Notes under the pieces: generated by a model
Databases searched by the model: none
Told to the model about the DNA's origin: nothing
The model's input: only the letters and a program-made list of their open reading frames with translations
Source: Methylocella sp.
Lineage (GTDB): Bacteria > Pseudomonadota > Alphaproteobacteria > Rhizobiales > Beijerinckiaceae
Direction of reading: 5' to 3'
DNA length: 64,000 bases
Assembly: GCA_037200525.1 (NCBI GenBank)
Contig: JBBCGG010000001.1
Span: forward strand, 2,398,501 to 2,462,500
Made by a program: the position numbers and the translations under genes
Shown here: positions 15,915 through 24,274 of the stretch, piece after piece
Layout of the letters: every line of letters begins with the position of its first letter
How positions within the stretch are numbered: the first letter of the stretch is position 1

Positions 15915-18567
15915 CTAATCCTTTTTCAGCTTCATGCTGGGACGGTTGCCTTCCGCCGAGACGCTCTCCGCCTTGAGGTCGGTGATGAGCTGCTCGATGT
16001 AGGCCAGGTCCGACTCGAATGCGGCTGGATCTGGGATTGAGACGGTGTCTGACGCCGGATTGTCATGGCTGTGCGTATTGGCTTTCGTCATACCATCGTG
16101 GAATCGGATCGCGAGCGCATCGGACAGATGCACCATGCGCAGCTTTTGAGTCTCAATCCTGTCGACGCCGCGCCGGACCACGTCGCAAAAGATGTGTTCC
16201 TCCACGAGGCGCTCGTAGCTGTCTCGCAGGCGCCCATAGAGGTGTTTCACCTTGAATTCATAGTCCGCCGGGCTCGACGTGTGGAGCTTCTTCAATGGCG
16301 CGAAGTCGTTTCGGATCCGCGCGAGGCGCTTGGTCACGCCCAACCCTTTCCACGACACCCCGGCGGGATCGACCTTGCCCGCATTGGCGCCATCGGCGAA
16401 GAGTGCGATCGTTTCGGTCGTAACGCCGAGATCATCGGCTTCTCGGCATAGGTCGTTGAAGAAGATCAAGTCGTGCGTAAAGACGATTACCTGGCGCTTT
16501 TGCGCCTCGGCTGCGATGCGGGCCGCGACCTTCAATCCGCGATCACGGTCCAAGGATGAGACGGGATCGTCGATGACGATCGGGCCCGCTCCTTCCGTCA
16601 CGGCGATTTCCGTTAGAAATGCCGCAAGCGCGAGCGCGCGCTGCTCGCCTTCGCTGAGAATCTCAGAGGTCAATTTTGTTAGCGTAGTGCCCGGATTGGT
16701 TTGGAACGCGGCCTTGGTCTGCCCGCTCTTTCGCGCCAAACCAACCTTGAGGTGCGTAATTTCTAAAGTTTTGCGTTCCACCTCGATGGTCTGTCACGAT
16801 CTTCGTCAGATGCGTGTCGACGAGTTCATTCGCCTTCTGGGTGATTCCCTTCGTCTGAACCTCAGCAAGTGCTGCGTTGTAAAGTGCATCCTCCTTGAGA
16901 AGGTCCCGGCGTTTGATCACGCGATCACGGCCTGCGGTGAGGATCTTGCGATCGGCGAGTTCAGCCCGCTCAGTTTCCAGTTTCGCGCGCTCTCCACTCT
17001 GATCGGCCTTCGCCAACGCCTCGGCCTCGGCGGATAAAACCGCTGACAAGTCTTGCAAGGCGCCATGCGGGGAGACCAGAGTTGCGGCGGCTAATGGGGG
17101 CGGTGGCGCCTCAGATGTCTGGAGCGAGGCCAGGGCGATCGCGCGTCTGGCTTCCACGTCTTTCTTGAAGGACGTGACCGTATCGGTGAGTTCCGCATTG
17201 CGCTTACGGATTTGTTCGAGCCGGGTTGCCCAATCCTTCGACGCGAAGATCTCGACCTGGGGCAGGGACGTGATCGCCTGGGTGACCGCAGTTTCGGCCT
17301 GGTCAGCAGTTGCGGCGAGCGATCCACTGACAAACGCCTGAAAGCGGCCCATGCGGACCGACGCTTCGGCGCTGAGCGGTTGCTGACAAAGAACGCAAGT
17401 TTCGGTCGCGTCCGGCGTACTGAGGACCGGAAACTCGCGGCCGGCATAGCCGTCAGTGATCGAATATTCGCGGGCGGCAAGCCAGAGCCGCCGCCAGGTT
17501 TCACCACCGACACCAGGGAGAGGCTCACTTGAGAAAAGGTCGGCGGCTTTCGTGCCGGCGGCGGTCCGCGCGTCGATGGCCTGTTGCTTGAGGGTGCGAT
17601 ATCCCTCGAGCTGCGGGTCGCTGAATGCTTGACCAAGGCTGGCACACTCGGACGCCAGGTTTTTGATCCACGTGGAAAGCGCGGTCACGTCGGCTGCTGA
17701 GGCGGTGTTAGCGGCGAGTAGACGTGTCAGTTCGTCAATGCGCTTCTCGTCATCCGGTGAAAACGTGGCGGCGGCGTCGATCTGCGCATCTGTCGCCTTG
17801 CCAGTGAGGCCAGCATAGAAGGTCTGGGCCTTCGTCGTTCTGGGCGTCTCGAAGGCAACGGTGACGAGGGCGATCTGATCCGTAATGGGCTTACGCTCAG
17901 CTTCGAGCTTATCCCTGAGGGTGAGGCAAAGCTCGTTGAGTTTGTGAGGCAGGGCCAAGCCGAATGGAAGAAACTGGATCTGGTTGCCCCCATCGACATA
18001 GAGCTGCGCTGCGCTGCTGTCGAACACTGCGACCTGTAGTAGGGTCTCCGACGCGGGCGCGCCGGCGGTCCAGGGCACGACGACATCACCGCTGCCCAGG
18101 TCGACGATGATTTCGGCTTCTTGCGGTCCCCCGCTTGAGCCATAGACGTCAGCTAGCACCTTGAGCTTGGCTGGATTGTCAGTGCGGGTGCGACAGGCTG
18201 TGCGGAAGATTCGGACGAAGCCGCTCTTGCCACTGCCATTGCGGCCGTAGACGATCGTCATGCCGTTGGGCGTGAACGGCAGCGCGGCGGCCGGCACGAG
18301 ACGGTTTACGTTCTTGACGTTGCGAATACCTTTGATCTGGAGAGGTGATCCGCTCGAGACGGACGCGAGGTGAGCTTTGCTCAACGGCGTCGGTGTCGGC
18401 GGTTTCGCGGCCAGGGAAAAGCCCGCTTTCTCTTTGATCAGATCAAGCAGTTCGCTTTCATCCTGTACGGTCACCGTCGCTGAACCCGCCAATCGGCGAA
18501 GCGCGTCTTGACGCCAGGGTGTCAGCTTGGTCGCGGACCAGTCCAGGATTTCGTCGACCGCCCCCAT
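15915..18567 (-). pseudogene. RloC-like AAA_13 ATPase gene disrupted by one frameshift
   Basis: Two overlapping minus-strand frames make one protein. The first (18567-16663) has Walker A GRNGSGKS at 108-115 and a hook-like CVLC at 391-394, and runs off frame after HLTKIVTD. The second (about 16790-15915) continues TIEVERKTLEITHLKV with the ABC signature LSEGEQRALAL, Walker B IVIDDPVSSLDRD and FTHDLIFF. It then ends in a region, LRDSYERLVEEHIF...HSHDNPAS, recalling the Arg-Glu-His layout of RloC/PrrC-type anticodon nucleases. Removing one C near 16788-16789 restores one frame of about 883 codons. It may be a real inactivation, a sequencing error or, less likely, programmed slippage. Confidence 0.75.
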
Positions 18568-19192
18568 TGCAATTCTCCCCCGCGTCCCTAGGCCTTTTAC
18601 GCAAAGCCGATTGGTGTAGGCGGCAAGCTCGCTGATGGCTTTGGCCGCTCACGGTTGTTACCCCTTGAGAGGGCCTGAGCGCCAGAGCGCTGTTTGAGAC
18701 CCCGAGCGTCGCCATGGCCGCGCATGGCGGATCGACCTTGGTCTTGCGAGCACCATATCGGCTGTCGTCGCCGGCCCATCTAAGGTAACTTCGTGCGGTC
18801 CCCATGATAATGGGCTCGCTCGGGCCCATGCTGCGAAAATCGCGGACGAAGGTGAACGAAATCAACAGCACGATTTTCTGACGGTAAAAGTGACGGTAAT
18901 TGCGTTTTTTCGTTGATAAAAATGACGTAAAAACAGATAGTTATGCCTTCAGGAAACAATCGAGTGGGAGTGATTTTGCCCCATCCACAGATATCCGCCA
19001 CTCTGCTACGCCACTACGCAAGCCGTTGATATAAGAGAACAACGTTCCCCGGCAATCGCCGCAAATCATCAAACCCACGAATCTACTTTGCGTCATGAAA
19101 AATGATGCCGAGCGTGTGCCTATGGCCGGAGTCCACACGGCTGACGTCATGGCGAAGCTTGGCGCGGGAGGTTCCGCGAGCGCTTTTGGCGG
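18568..19192. other. non-coding island border with TGACGGTAA repeats
   Basis: No convincing gene is seen. Minus-strand frames such as 18458-18871 and 18780-19001 lack any family look. An AT-rich tract (about 18840-19100) contains TGACGGTAA at 18879-18887 and 18891-18899 and TGACGTAA at 18923-18930. The stretch joins the defence block to the alkA stub, so it probably contains the end of the mobile element, but no integrase gene or tRNA is visible here. Confidence 0.5.
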
Positions 19193-19346
19193 GTAGGCGA
19201 TCGCTCGAATGAGCGCCTGATAGGGCTCGCGCGCCGCCTTCGGGTCGTGCAGACACGGGCCGACCTGCGCGATAAGCCCGGCCCCAGGCGTCATCGAGGC
19301 TGCGCAGGAAGGCGATAGACTCGTCGTAGCGGCGGGAGAAATTCAT
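19193..19346 (-). pseudogene. alkA: alkA N-terminal remnant (DNA-3-methyladenine glycosylase II)
   Basis: From the ATG at 19346 the minus strand reads MNFSRRYDESIAFLRSLDDAWG, then needs one base removed (extra G near 19280) to continue LIAQVGPCLHDPKAAREP and YQALIRAIAY. This is the N-terminus of alphaproteobacterial AlkA as I remember it, where AIAY is normally followed by QQLH. Here similarity stops abruptly at about 19192. The gene lies just downstream of ada in the same orientation, the usual adaptive-response arrangement. Roughly 50 of the expected 210-220 residues remain, so the gene is dead, apparently cut by the island. Confidence 0.65.
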
Positions 19347-19477
19347 TTCGACGCGATCTCACGGCGGCGCTCGACCATCACAATGCGCACGCGTTTCCAA
19401 ATCGTCACGCTCAAGCCTGGGGCGAGTGCGGGGTTGGTGGTTTGGCGCATCGCGGGCGCGGGCGGGCCGCGATGCAT

Positions 19478-20560
19478 TCAGATGGATCGCGTGGCCTCGC
19501 GATTGAGCAGAATACGCTTGCGCTCGACGCCCCAGGCATAGCCTGAGAGCGAACCGTCATTGCGGACGACGCGGTGACAGGGAATGGCGACGGCTAGGTT
19601 GTTGGCCGCGCAGGCCCCCGCCACCGCGCGCATCGCCTTCGGTGATTCAATGCGCCGGGCAATCTCCGCGTAGGAGACAGTTTCTCCGACCGGGATTTCC
19701 CGGAGCACCTGCCAGACGCGCTGCTGGAAGGCGGTGCCGCGTACGTCGAGAGGCAGATCGAGGCCGATGCCGGGCGACTCAATGAAGCCGACGACCCGCG
19801 CGACGAGCGCCTCGTAGTCGCGATCGGCGCCAATGAGACGGGCTTTGGGAAAGCGATCCTGAAGATTGCGAACGAGTTTGTCCGGATCGTCGCCGAGCAG
19901 GATCGAGGCGACGCCCTTCTTGCTTGACGCGACGAGAATTGCGCCGAGCGACGTCTGCCCGACAGCGAACTTGATTTCCTCATTGGCGCCGCCGGCGCGA
20001 TATTGCGTCGGCGTCATGCCCAGCATGCCGGTCGATTTCTCGTAGAAGCGACCACTGGAATTGAAGCCGGCGTCGTAGATCGCTTCCGTGACTGTATTGC
20101 CGGAGGAAAGGCCCTCGCGGATCTTTTTCGCGCGATGGGCAGTCGCATAGTCCTTCGGCGTCAGGCCGATCGTGGTCTTGAAAACGCGATGGAAATAGCT
20201 CGCGCTGAGGCCAACCGCGTCTGCGATTTCCTCCAACGAGGGTTGCTCTTCGCTTTCTTCAATGATCCGGCATGCCTTTGCGACCAAGGCCGCGTTCTCG
20301 CTTTCGATCGAGAGACCTTCCGGATTGCAACGCTTGCACGCCCGGAAGCCCGTCGCGCGGGCGCTCTCCAGCGTGCTGTGGAGCTGCGCGTTCTTAGGGT
20401 TGGCGGTCCTCGATGGGCATGACGGACGGCAATAGATGCCCGTCGTTGAAACCGAGTACCAGAACTGGCCGTCGGCGGTTTTATCGCGAGCGACGACGCG
20501 AGCCCATCGCGGATCATCTGCGACCGAGGGCGCGGTATCTTTGGGAGTCGAGGCGGTCAT
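19478..20560 (-). CDS. ada: Ada: O6-methylguanine-DNA methyltransferase and AraC-type activator
   Basis: A 360-residue protein from the ATG at 20560 (MTASTPKDTAPSVADDPRWA). An ATG 9 bases upstream is also possible. Domains in order: the zinc-binding methyl-phosphotriester domain with CRPSC and CKRC, an AraC HTH domain (SLEEIADAVGLSASYFHRVFK, then a second helix pair through DAGFNSSGRFYEKS), and the C-terminal methyltransferase with the active-site PCHRVV and the preceding GTAFQQRVWQVLREIPVGET. Ada repairs alkylated DNA and, once methylated, activates the adaptive response. All key cysteines are present. The normal partner alkA just downstream is truncated. Confidence 0.95.
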   Translation of the reverse strand: MTASTPKDTAPSVADDPRWARVVARDKTADGQFWYSVSTTGIYCRPSCPSRTANPKNAQLHSTLESARATGFRACKRCNPEGLSIESENAALVAKACRIIEESEEQPSLEEIADAVGLSASYFHRVFKTTIGLTPKDYATAHRAKKIREGLSSGNTVTEAIYDAGFNSSGRFYEKSTGMLGMTPTQYRAGGANEEIKFAVGQTSLGAILVASSKKGVASILLGDDPDKLVRNLQDRFPKARLIGADRDYEALVARVVGFIESPGIGLDLPLDVRGTAFQQRVWQVLREIPVGETVSYAEIARRIESPKAMRAVAGACAANNLAVAIPCHRVVRNDGSLSGYAWGVERKRILLNREATRSI

Positions 20561-20639
20561 CCTATCCATCTTCTCGAATTTCTTGCTTGATAGTCTCCCT
20601 ATCGTGCCGCCAATCCCGTTTCGCCACACTCCGATCCTT

Positions 20640-20915
20640 GCTATCGAATCCAATTGGCCGCCACATCGCATCGGAGCTCCCTGTGCTTTGGTGCCGCGAA
20701 ATGCTGCTCAGCGGGTACACGCCGCAATGGATCGAAGTGATCGGCCGCGATGGCGAGCCCTTCGGCCGAGCCCGGCAGGGGCGCTGCGTTGAAGAGCGGC
20801 CTAGACGCAGCAGCATGTCTGCGCGGCGCGTGCGCCCCCCTCGAAATGAAATCCTCGACATAGGCCGCTCGGTCGCGCGCAAGACCCGCCTCCGCCAAAA
20901 CTGGGGCAAATAGGC
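20640..20915 (+). pseudogene. chaC-like gamma-glutamylcyclotransferase remnant
   Basis: A plus-strand frame reads ASELPVLWCREMLLSGYTP then QWIEVIGRDGEPFGRA, resembling the middle of ChaC-family glutathione-degrading cyclotransferases (typically LPVLWRREM...Y.PRWV.V...G..FGRA). Another frame continues with LKSGLDAAACLRGACAPLE, resembling the later segment (CGPLGS.ADYL). Neither the N-terminal substrate loop nor a full C-terminus is present and the pieces are in different frames. It looks like a decayed gene fragment; the match is from memory. Confidence 0.4.
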
Positions 20916-20946
20916 GCGGAGGGCGGCGGGGGCCGTCCTCGCGAAT

Positions 20947-22752
20947 CTAAACCGATTCATAGCTCGGTTCGGGAACTAACACTTGCGGCTCTCTATGCTC
21001 CCGTTCTCGTCGAAGGTCTTTGAAAATCGCCGGTTCGACAATTTCCTCGGGAGTTGCGCAGAGGCCGGTCCGGGCGAGAAAGGCTCCCCACTGTGGAGAG
21101 GCGGTCGCCTTTGCAAAGGGGATGGCGATTAGATAGCCCAAGGTCAGCGGCAATGACCATAGCAGCAGGCGAGGAGCAAACGCGGCCCCAACCCCAAATA
21201 TGAGAGCGCCAAACATAAGCTGCGGCCAAAGGCTTCGCGCGGCCACGCGCCACGAGATCGCATGGGCATCCCGCGCCTGTCCGCTCCATATCGCCGTTCG
21301 CTTAAAGAGCAGGCCGAGCATGAAGAGGCTTGTGCGGAATGTGGTGATAGGCCCAATGATAAAGGAAAACAGAATTTCGAGGCAAACGCTCGCCGCAAAA
21401 CGCGCGACGCCGCCGTGCCGCTTGAGGCCGCCCGGCGTAATTGCGACATCGATAAAGCCGGCGAGCCTCGGCGAGAGATAACACACAAGAAAAAGCAGAT
21501 AGAGAAGCGCTGTGGCGATAGTTGGGAAGCTAGATAAATTCTGCTGCGTCAGCGGCAAGAGAGCGACGAGCGCAATGATTGAGGTCCAGGCCGGAACGCC
21601 GATAAACATGCTGATCGCCCATAAGAGCTGAAAGCGGCTCATCGGAAAAAGCCCGGGCATGGAGAGCAATCTCAAATATTGCATGTTGCCTTCGCACCAG
21701 CGCAAATCCCGCCGCGTGAATTCAAGCAGATTTGGAGGATTGTCCTCGTAGCTGCCGCATTCGATTGGGAGCACGCGAACCTCGAATCCAGCGCGCCGCA
21801 TCAGCACGGCTTCGATCTGATCGTGCGACAGAACATGCTGGTCGCCTTTAAGCTTTGGCAGCGCGCAATGCGCCCGGAATGGAGCGATGCGGACGAGCGC
21901 ATTGTGCCCCCAGAAAGGGCCGCAGTCGGCAGCCCACCAGGCGGCCCCCATCGTATAGGGCCGCATGCCGTGCCGCATCCCGAACTGGAAAATGCGCGCA
22001 AAAGCCGAAGTAGACGGCGCGCCGACAACAAGGCTCTGCAGGATGCCAATACGGGGATGGGCTTCGCCGATGCGCACAAAGCGCACGATCGTTTCGCCAT
22101 CCATCAAACTGTCGGCGTCGAGCAGAATCATGAATTCGAATTGGTCGCCGAAGCGGTCGCAAAAATCGCTGATGTTGCCGGCCTTGTAGCCGATGTTTCG
22201 GGATCGTCGGCGGTAGCGTAAACGGTCTGAGTCGTTGCCTCTCTGCGCATTCCAGTTGGCGAAGGCCTTATCCTCTTGCGCGGCGATGACGGGATCCGTG
22301 GTGTCGCTCAAAACAAACCAATCGAATTGAGCTCCTTCCCCGGTGGCATCGAGACTTTTCTTCATGACTCGCAACCGCGCGAGCACGCGCGAGACATCCT
22401 CGTTGCGGATCGTCATCAATATGGCTGTCCGGCTCCGCAGCCGGGTTGTCGCATCGCCTGCGCGAGCAAAAGGCGCCACGGACGCCAACCCGTTGGGGCT
22501 CCTATGGAGAAGCCATAAACCTAATGTCGCGTTGCAGAGCCCGAGCACGCTCCAGGGCGCAGTGACGGCGAAGGCTATGAAGATTGCAATGTAGATTGCG
22601 CTCCAGCCGACATGCTGAAAGAGGGCGCCGAGCCAAATAAGGAGAATCAGATAAACGGCTAGGTTGATCGCGGCGACGCAACGGCGGCGGCGGGTTAAAT
22701 CTTTAAGCTTCTCCAGGCCAGCCGGCGCCGTCGCGAAATAGGGGTCATTCAT
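20947..22752 (-). CDS. mdoH: OpgH/MdoH glucans biosynthesis glucosyltransferase
   Basis: A 601-residue inner-membrane GT2 protein from the ATG at 22752 (MNDPYFATAPAGLEKL). An ATG at 22824 would leave only 13 bases to the divergent gene start, so the shorter form is preferred. Two membrane helices precede the catalytic domain, which has ILMTIRNEDVSRVL, FEFMILLDADSLMDG, the acceptor region HDQIEAVLMRRAG and DLRWCEGNMQYL (RW motif). At least four more membrane helices follow (420-560). The family builds the beta-1,2 glucan backbone of periplasmic glucans. The usual partner mdoG/opgG is not in the window. Confidence 0.9.
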   Translation of the reverse strand: MNDPYFATAPAGLEKLKDLTRRRRCVAAINLAVYLILLIWLGALFQHVGWSAIYIAIFIAFAVTAPWSVLGLCNATLGLWLLHRSPNGLASVAPFARAGDATTRLRSRTAILMTIRNEDVSRVLARLRVMKKSLDATGEGAQFDWFVLSDTTDPVIAAQEDKAFANWNAQRGNDSDRLRYRRRSRNIGYKAGNISDFCDRFGDQFEFMILLDADSLMDGETIVRFVRIGEAHPRIGILQSLVVGAPSTSAFARIFQFGMRHGMRPYTMGAAWWAADCGPFWGHNALVRIAPFRAHCALPKLKGDQHVLSHDQIEAVLMRRAGFEVRVLPIECGSYEDNPPNLLEFTRRDLRWCEGNMQYLRLLSMPGLFPMSRFQLLWAISMFIGVPAWTSIIALVALLPLTQQNLSSFPTIATALLYLLFLVCYLSPRLAGFIDVAITPGGLKRHGGVARFAASVCLEILFSFIIGPITTFRTSLFMLGLLFKRTAIWSGQARDAHAISWRVAARSLWPQLMFGALIFGVGAAFAPRLLLWSLPLTLGYLIAIPFAKATASPQWGAFLARTGLCATPEEIVEPAIFKDLRREREHREPQVLVPEPSYESV

Positions 22753-22837
22753 GTCTTGGCAAAACTCATCGGCTGCAAACTGGCTGGCGCTCACGCCGCC
22801 TTTGTCGTAGAAGGGCCGGATCATAGAGGGGCAGATT

Positions 22838-23851
22838 ATGGGGGTCGATACGACATCCGGACGCGCCGGGCGTCTCAAGGCGCGCGCCCTGTGGGTCGAG
22901 GCTCCGTGCACAGCCATGCTGCGAACGATGGCGATTGAAGATCCTGGCCCCGACGAAGCCCTTGTCGTTATGTCGTGGAGCTGCATCAGCCGCGGCACCG
23001 AGCGGCTAGTCTTTGAGGGGCGCGTGCCGATTTCGGAGAGAGAACGAATGCGGGCGCCTCTGCAGGAGGGAGAGTTTTCGTTCCCAGTGAAATATGGCTA
23101 TTGCGCTGTTGGCAGAGTCGAGGCAGGCCCGGAAAAATGGCTTGGGCGGAATGTTTTCTGCCTGCATCCGCATCAGGACCGCTTTGTCGCGCCCCTCGGC
23201 CTGCTTTGCTCCATACCTGACAATATCGCGCCTCGCCGCGCGACGCTTGCAGCCAATATGGAGACCGCCCTCAACGGGCTGTGGGATTCTGGCGCTGGTC
23301 CCGGCGACCGGATTGTCGTGATTGGCGCCGGCCTTGTCGGCCTGCTGATTGCGGCGCTGGCTGGGGAGTTGCCGGGGGCCGAAGTCACCGTCGTCGATGC
23401 CGAGCCGGCTCGCGCCAGCATCGCCAAGTTGATTGGCGCTCGCTTTATCAGCGAGGCCGAGTTTCGATCAACTTGTCGCGATGAAGCCGATGTTGTCTTC
23501 CACTGCAGCGGAACGCAGGCTGGTCTATCGCTTGCACTCGCTTGCGCCGGGTTCGAGGCCACAATCGTCGAAATGAGCTGGTATGGCGATGCGCTGCTCA
23601 ACCTCCCGCTGGGAGGCGGCTTCCACGCTAATCGGTTGCGGCTGATTTCATCCCAGGTTGGCCATGTCTCGCCATCGCGACGACCTCGATGGTCGTTCGC
23701 GCGGCGGCTAGGTAAGGCTTTGGAGCTGCTTGGCAGTGACCAATTTGACGCGTTGATCACCGAGGAAGTCAGTTTCGACGATCTCGCGCGCGATTTGCCC
23801 CGTATTCTGGCGTCCGACGCTCAAGGCGTCGCGACAGTGGTTCGCTACTGA
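22838..23851 (+). CDS. MDR-superfamily dehydrogenase/reductase (zinc-less)
   Basis: A 337-residue medium-chain dehydrogenase-like protein. GAGGGG about 6 bases before the ATG supports the start. The N-terminal GroES-like part has WSCISRGTERLVFEGRVP and VKYGYCAVGRVEAG. The Rossmann domain has IVVIGAGLVGLLIAALAG and a following acidic VVDAEPARASIAKLIGA. The catalytic zinc ligands of alcohol dehydrogenases (GHE motif) and the structural Cys cluster are absent, so it is probably a zinc-independent reductase or dehydrogenase. It is the first gene of a four-gene run with the PTPS-like, glycosyltransferase and methyltransferase genes, 18 bases before the second. The substrate is unknown. Confidence 0.82.
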   Translation: MGVDTTSGRAGRLKARALWVEAPCTAMLRTMAIEDPGPDEALVVMSWSCISRGTERLVFEGRVPISERERMRAPLQEGEFSFPVKYGYCAVGRVEAGPEKWLGRNVFCLHPHQDRFVAPLGLLCSIPDNIAPRRATLAANMETALNGLWDSGAGPGDRIVVIGAGLVGLLIAALAGELPGAEVTVVDAEPARASIAKLIGARFISEAEFRSTCRDEADVVFHCSGTQAGLSLALACAGFEATIVEMSWYGDALLNLPLGGGFHANRLRLISSQVGHVSPSRRPRWSFARRLGKALELLGSDQFDALITEEVSFDDLARDLPRILASDAQGVATVVRY

Positions 23852-23869
23852 AATATATAGGAAAAACAA

Positions 23870-24274
23870 ATGTACGCCGTCGAAGTTCGTGAACATATCA
23901 TGATAGCGCATAGCTTTCGCGGGGAGTTGTTTGGCCCGGCGCAACGGCTTCATGGCGCCACCTTTATTGTCGATGTCGCTTTTTTCCGTGAAACCTTGAC
24001 GTCGGACGGCGTCGTCATCGACATTGGCCGCGCCCACGATGCCCTGAAGGCAATTCTTGCGCCGCTCAATTATCGCAATCTCGATGAGGTTGAGGCCTTT
24101 AAAGGTCAGCAAACGACGACGGAATTCATCTCGCGTCATATTTTTGAAGCGATGGCGGTCGCCGCGCGTTCGGGCGCGCTTGGCCCCGGCGGGGAGGGCG
24201 TCGACCGCATTCGCGTAACCTTGCATGAATCGCATGTGGCGCGCGCTTGGTTTGAGGGGGCTGTCGCTGGGTGA
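23870..24274 (+). CDS. PTPS/QueD-family protein with altered active site
   Basis: A 134-residue protein of the 6-pyruvoyltetrahydropterin synthase / 6-carboxytetrahydropterin synthase fold. Family features are MIAHSF (His14), RLHGATFIVDV (His28), VVIDIG, APLNYRNLDEV, TTTEFISRHIF and VTLHES. In QueD and PTPS the zinc is held by His, then HxH, with a catalytic Cys a few residues before HxH. Here the third ligand position is Ala30 and the Cys position is in GPAQ, so both are lost. Chemistry therefore probably differs from queuosine or biopterin synthesis. It overlaps the downstream glycosyltransferase start. Confidence 0.82.
   Translation: MYAVEVREHIMIAHSFRGELFGPAQRLHGATFIVDVAFFRETLTSDGVVIDIGRAHDALKAILAPLNYRNLDEVEAFKGQQTTTEFISRHIFEAMAVAARSGALGPGGEGVDRIRVTLHESHVARAWFEGAVAG

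Noticed and set aside
15915-16781. Separate 288-residue ATPase gene with a GTG start
   Set aside because: It begins mid-domain, lacks a Walker A and continues exactly where the upstream frame loses similarity, so it is the second half of one broken gene.
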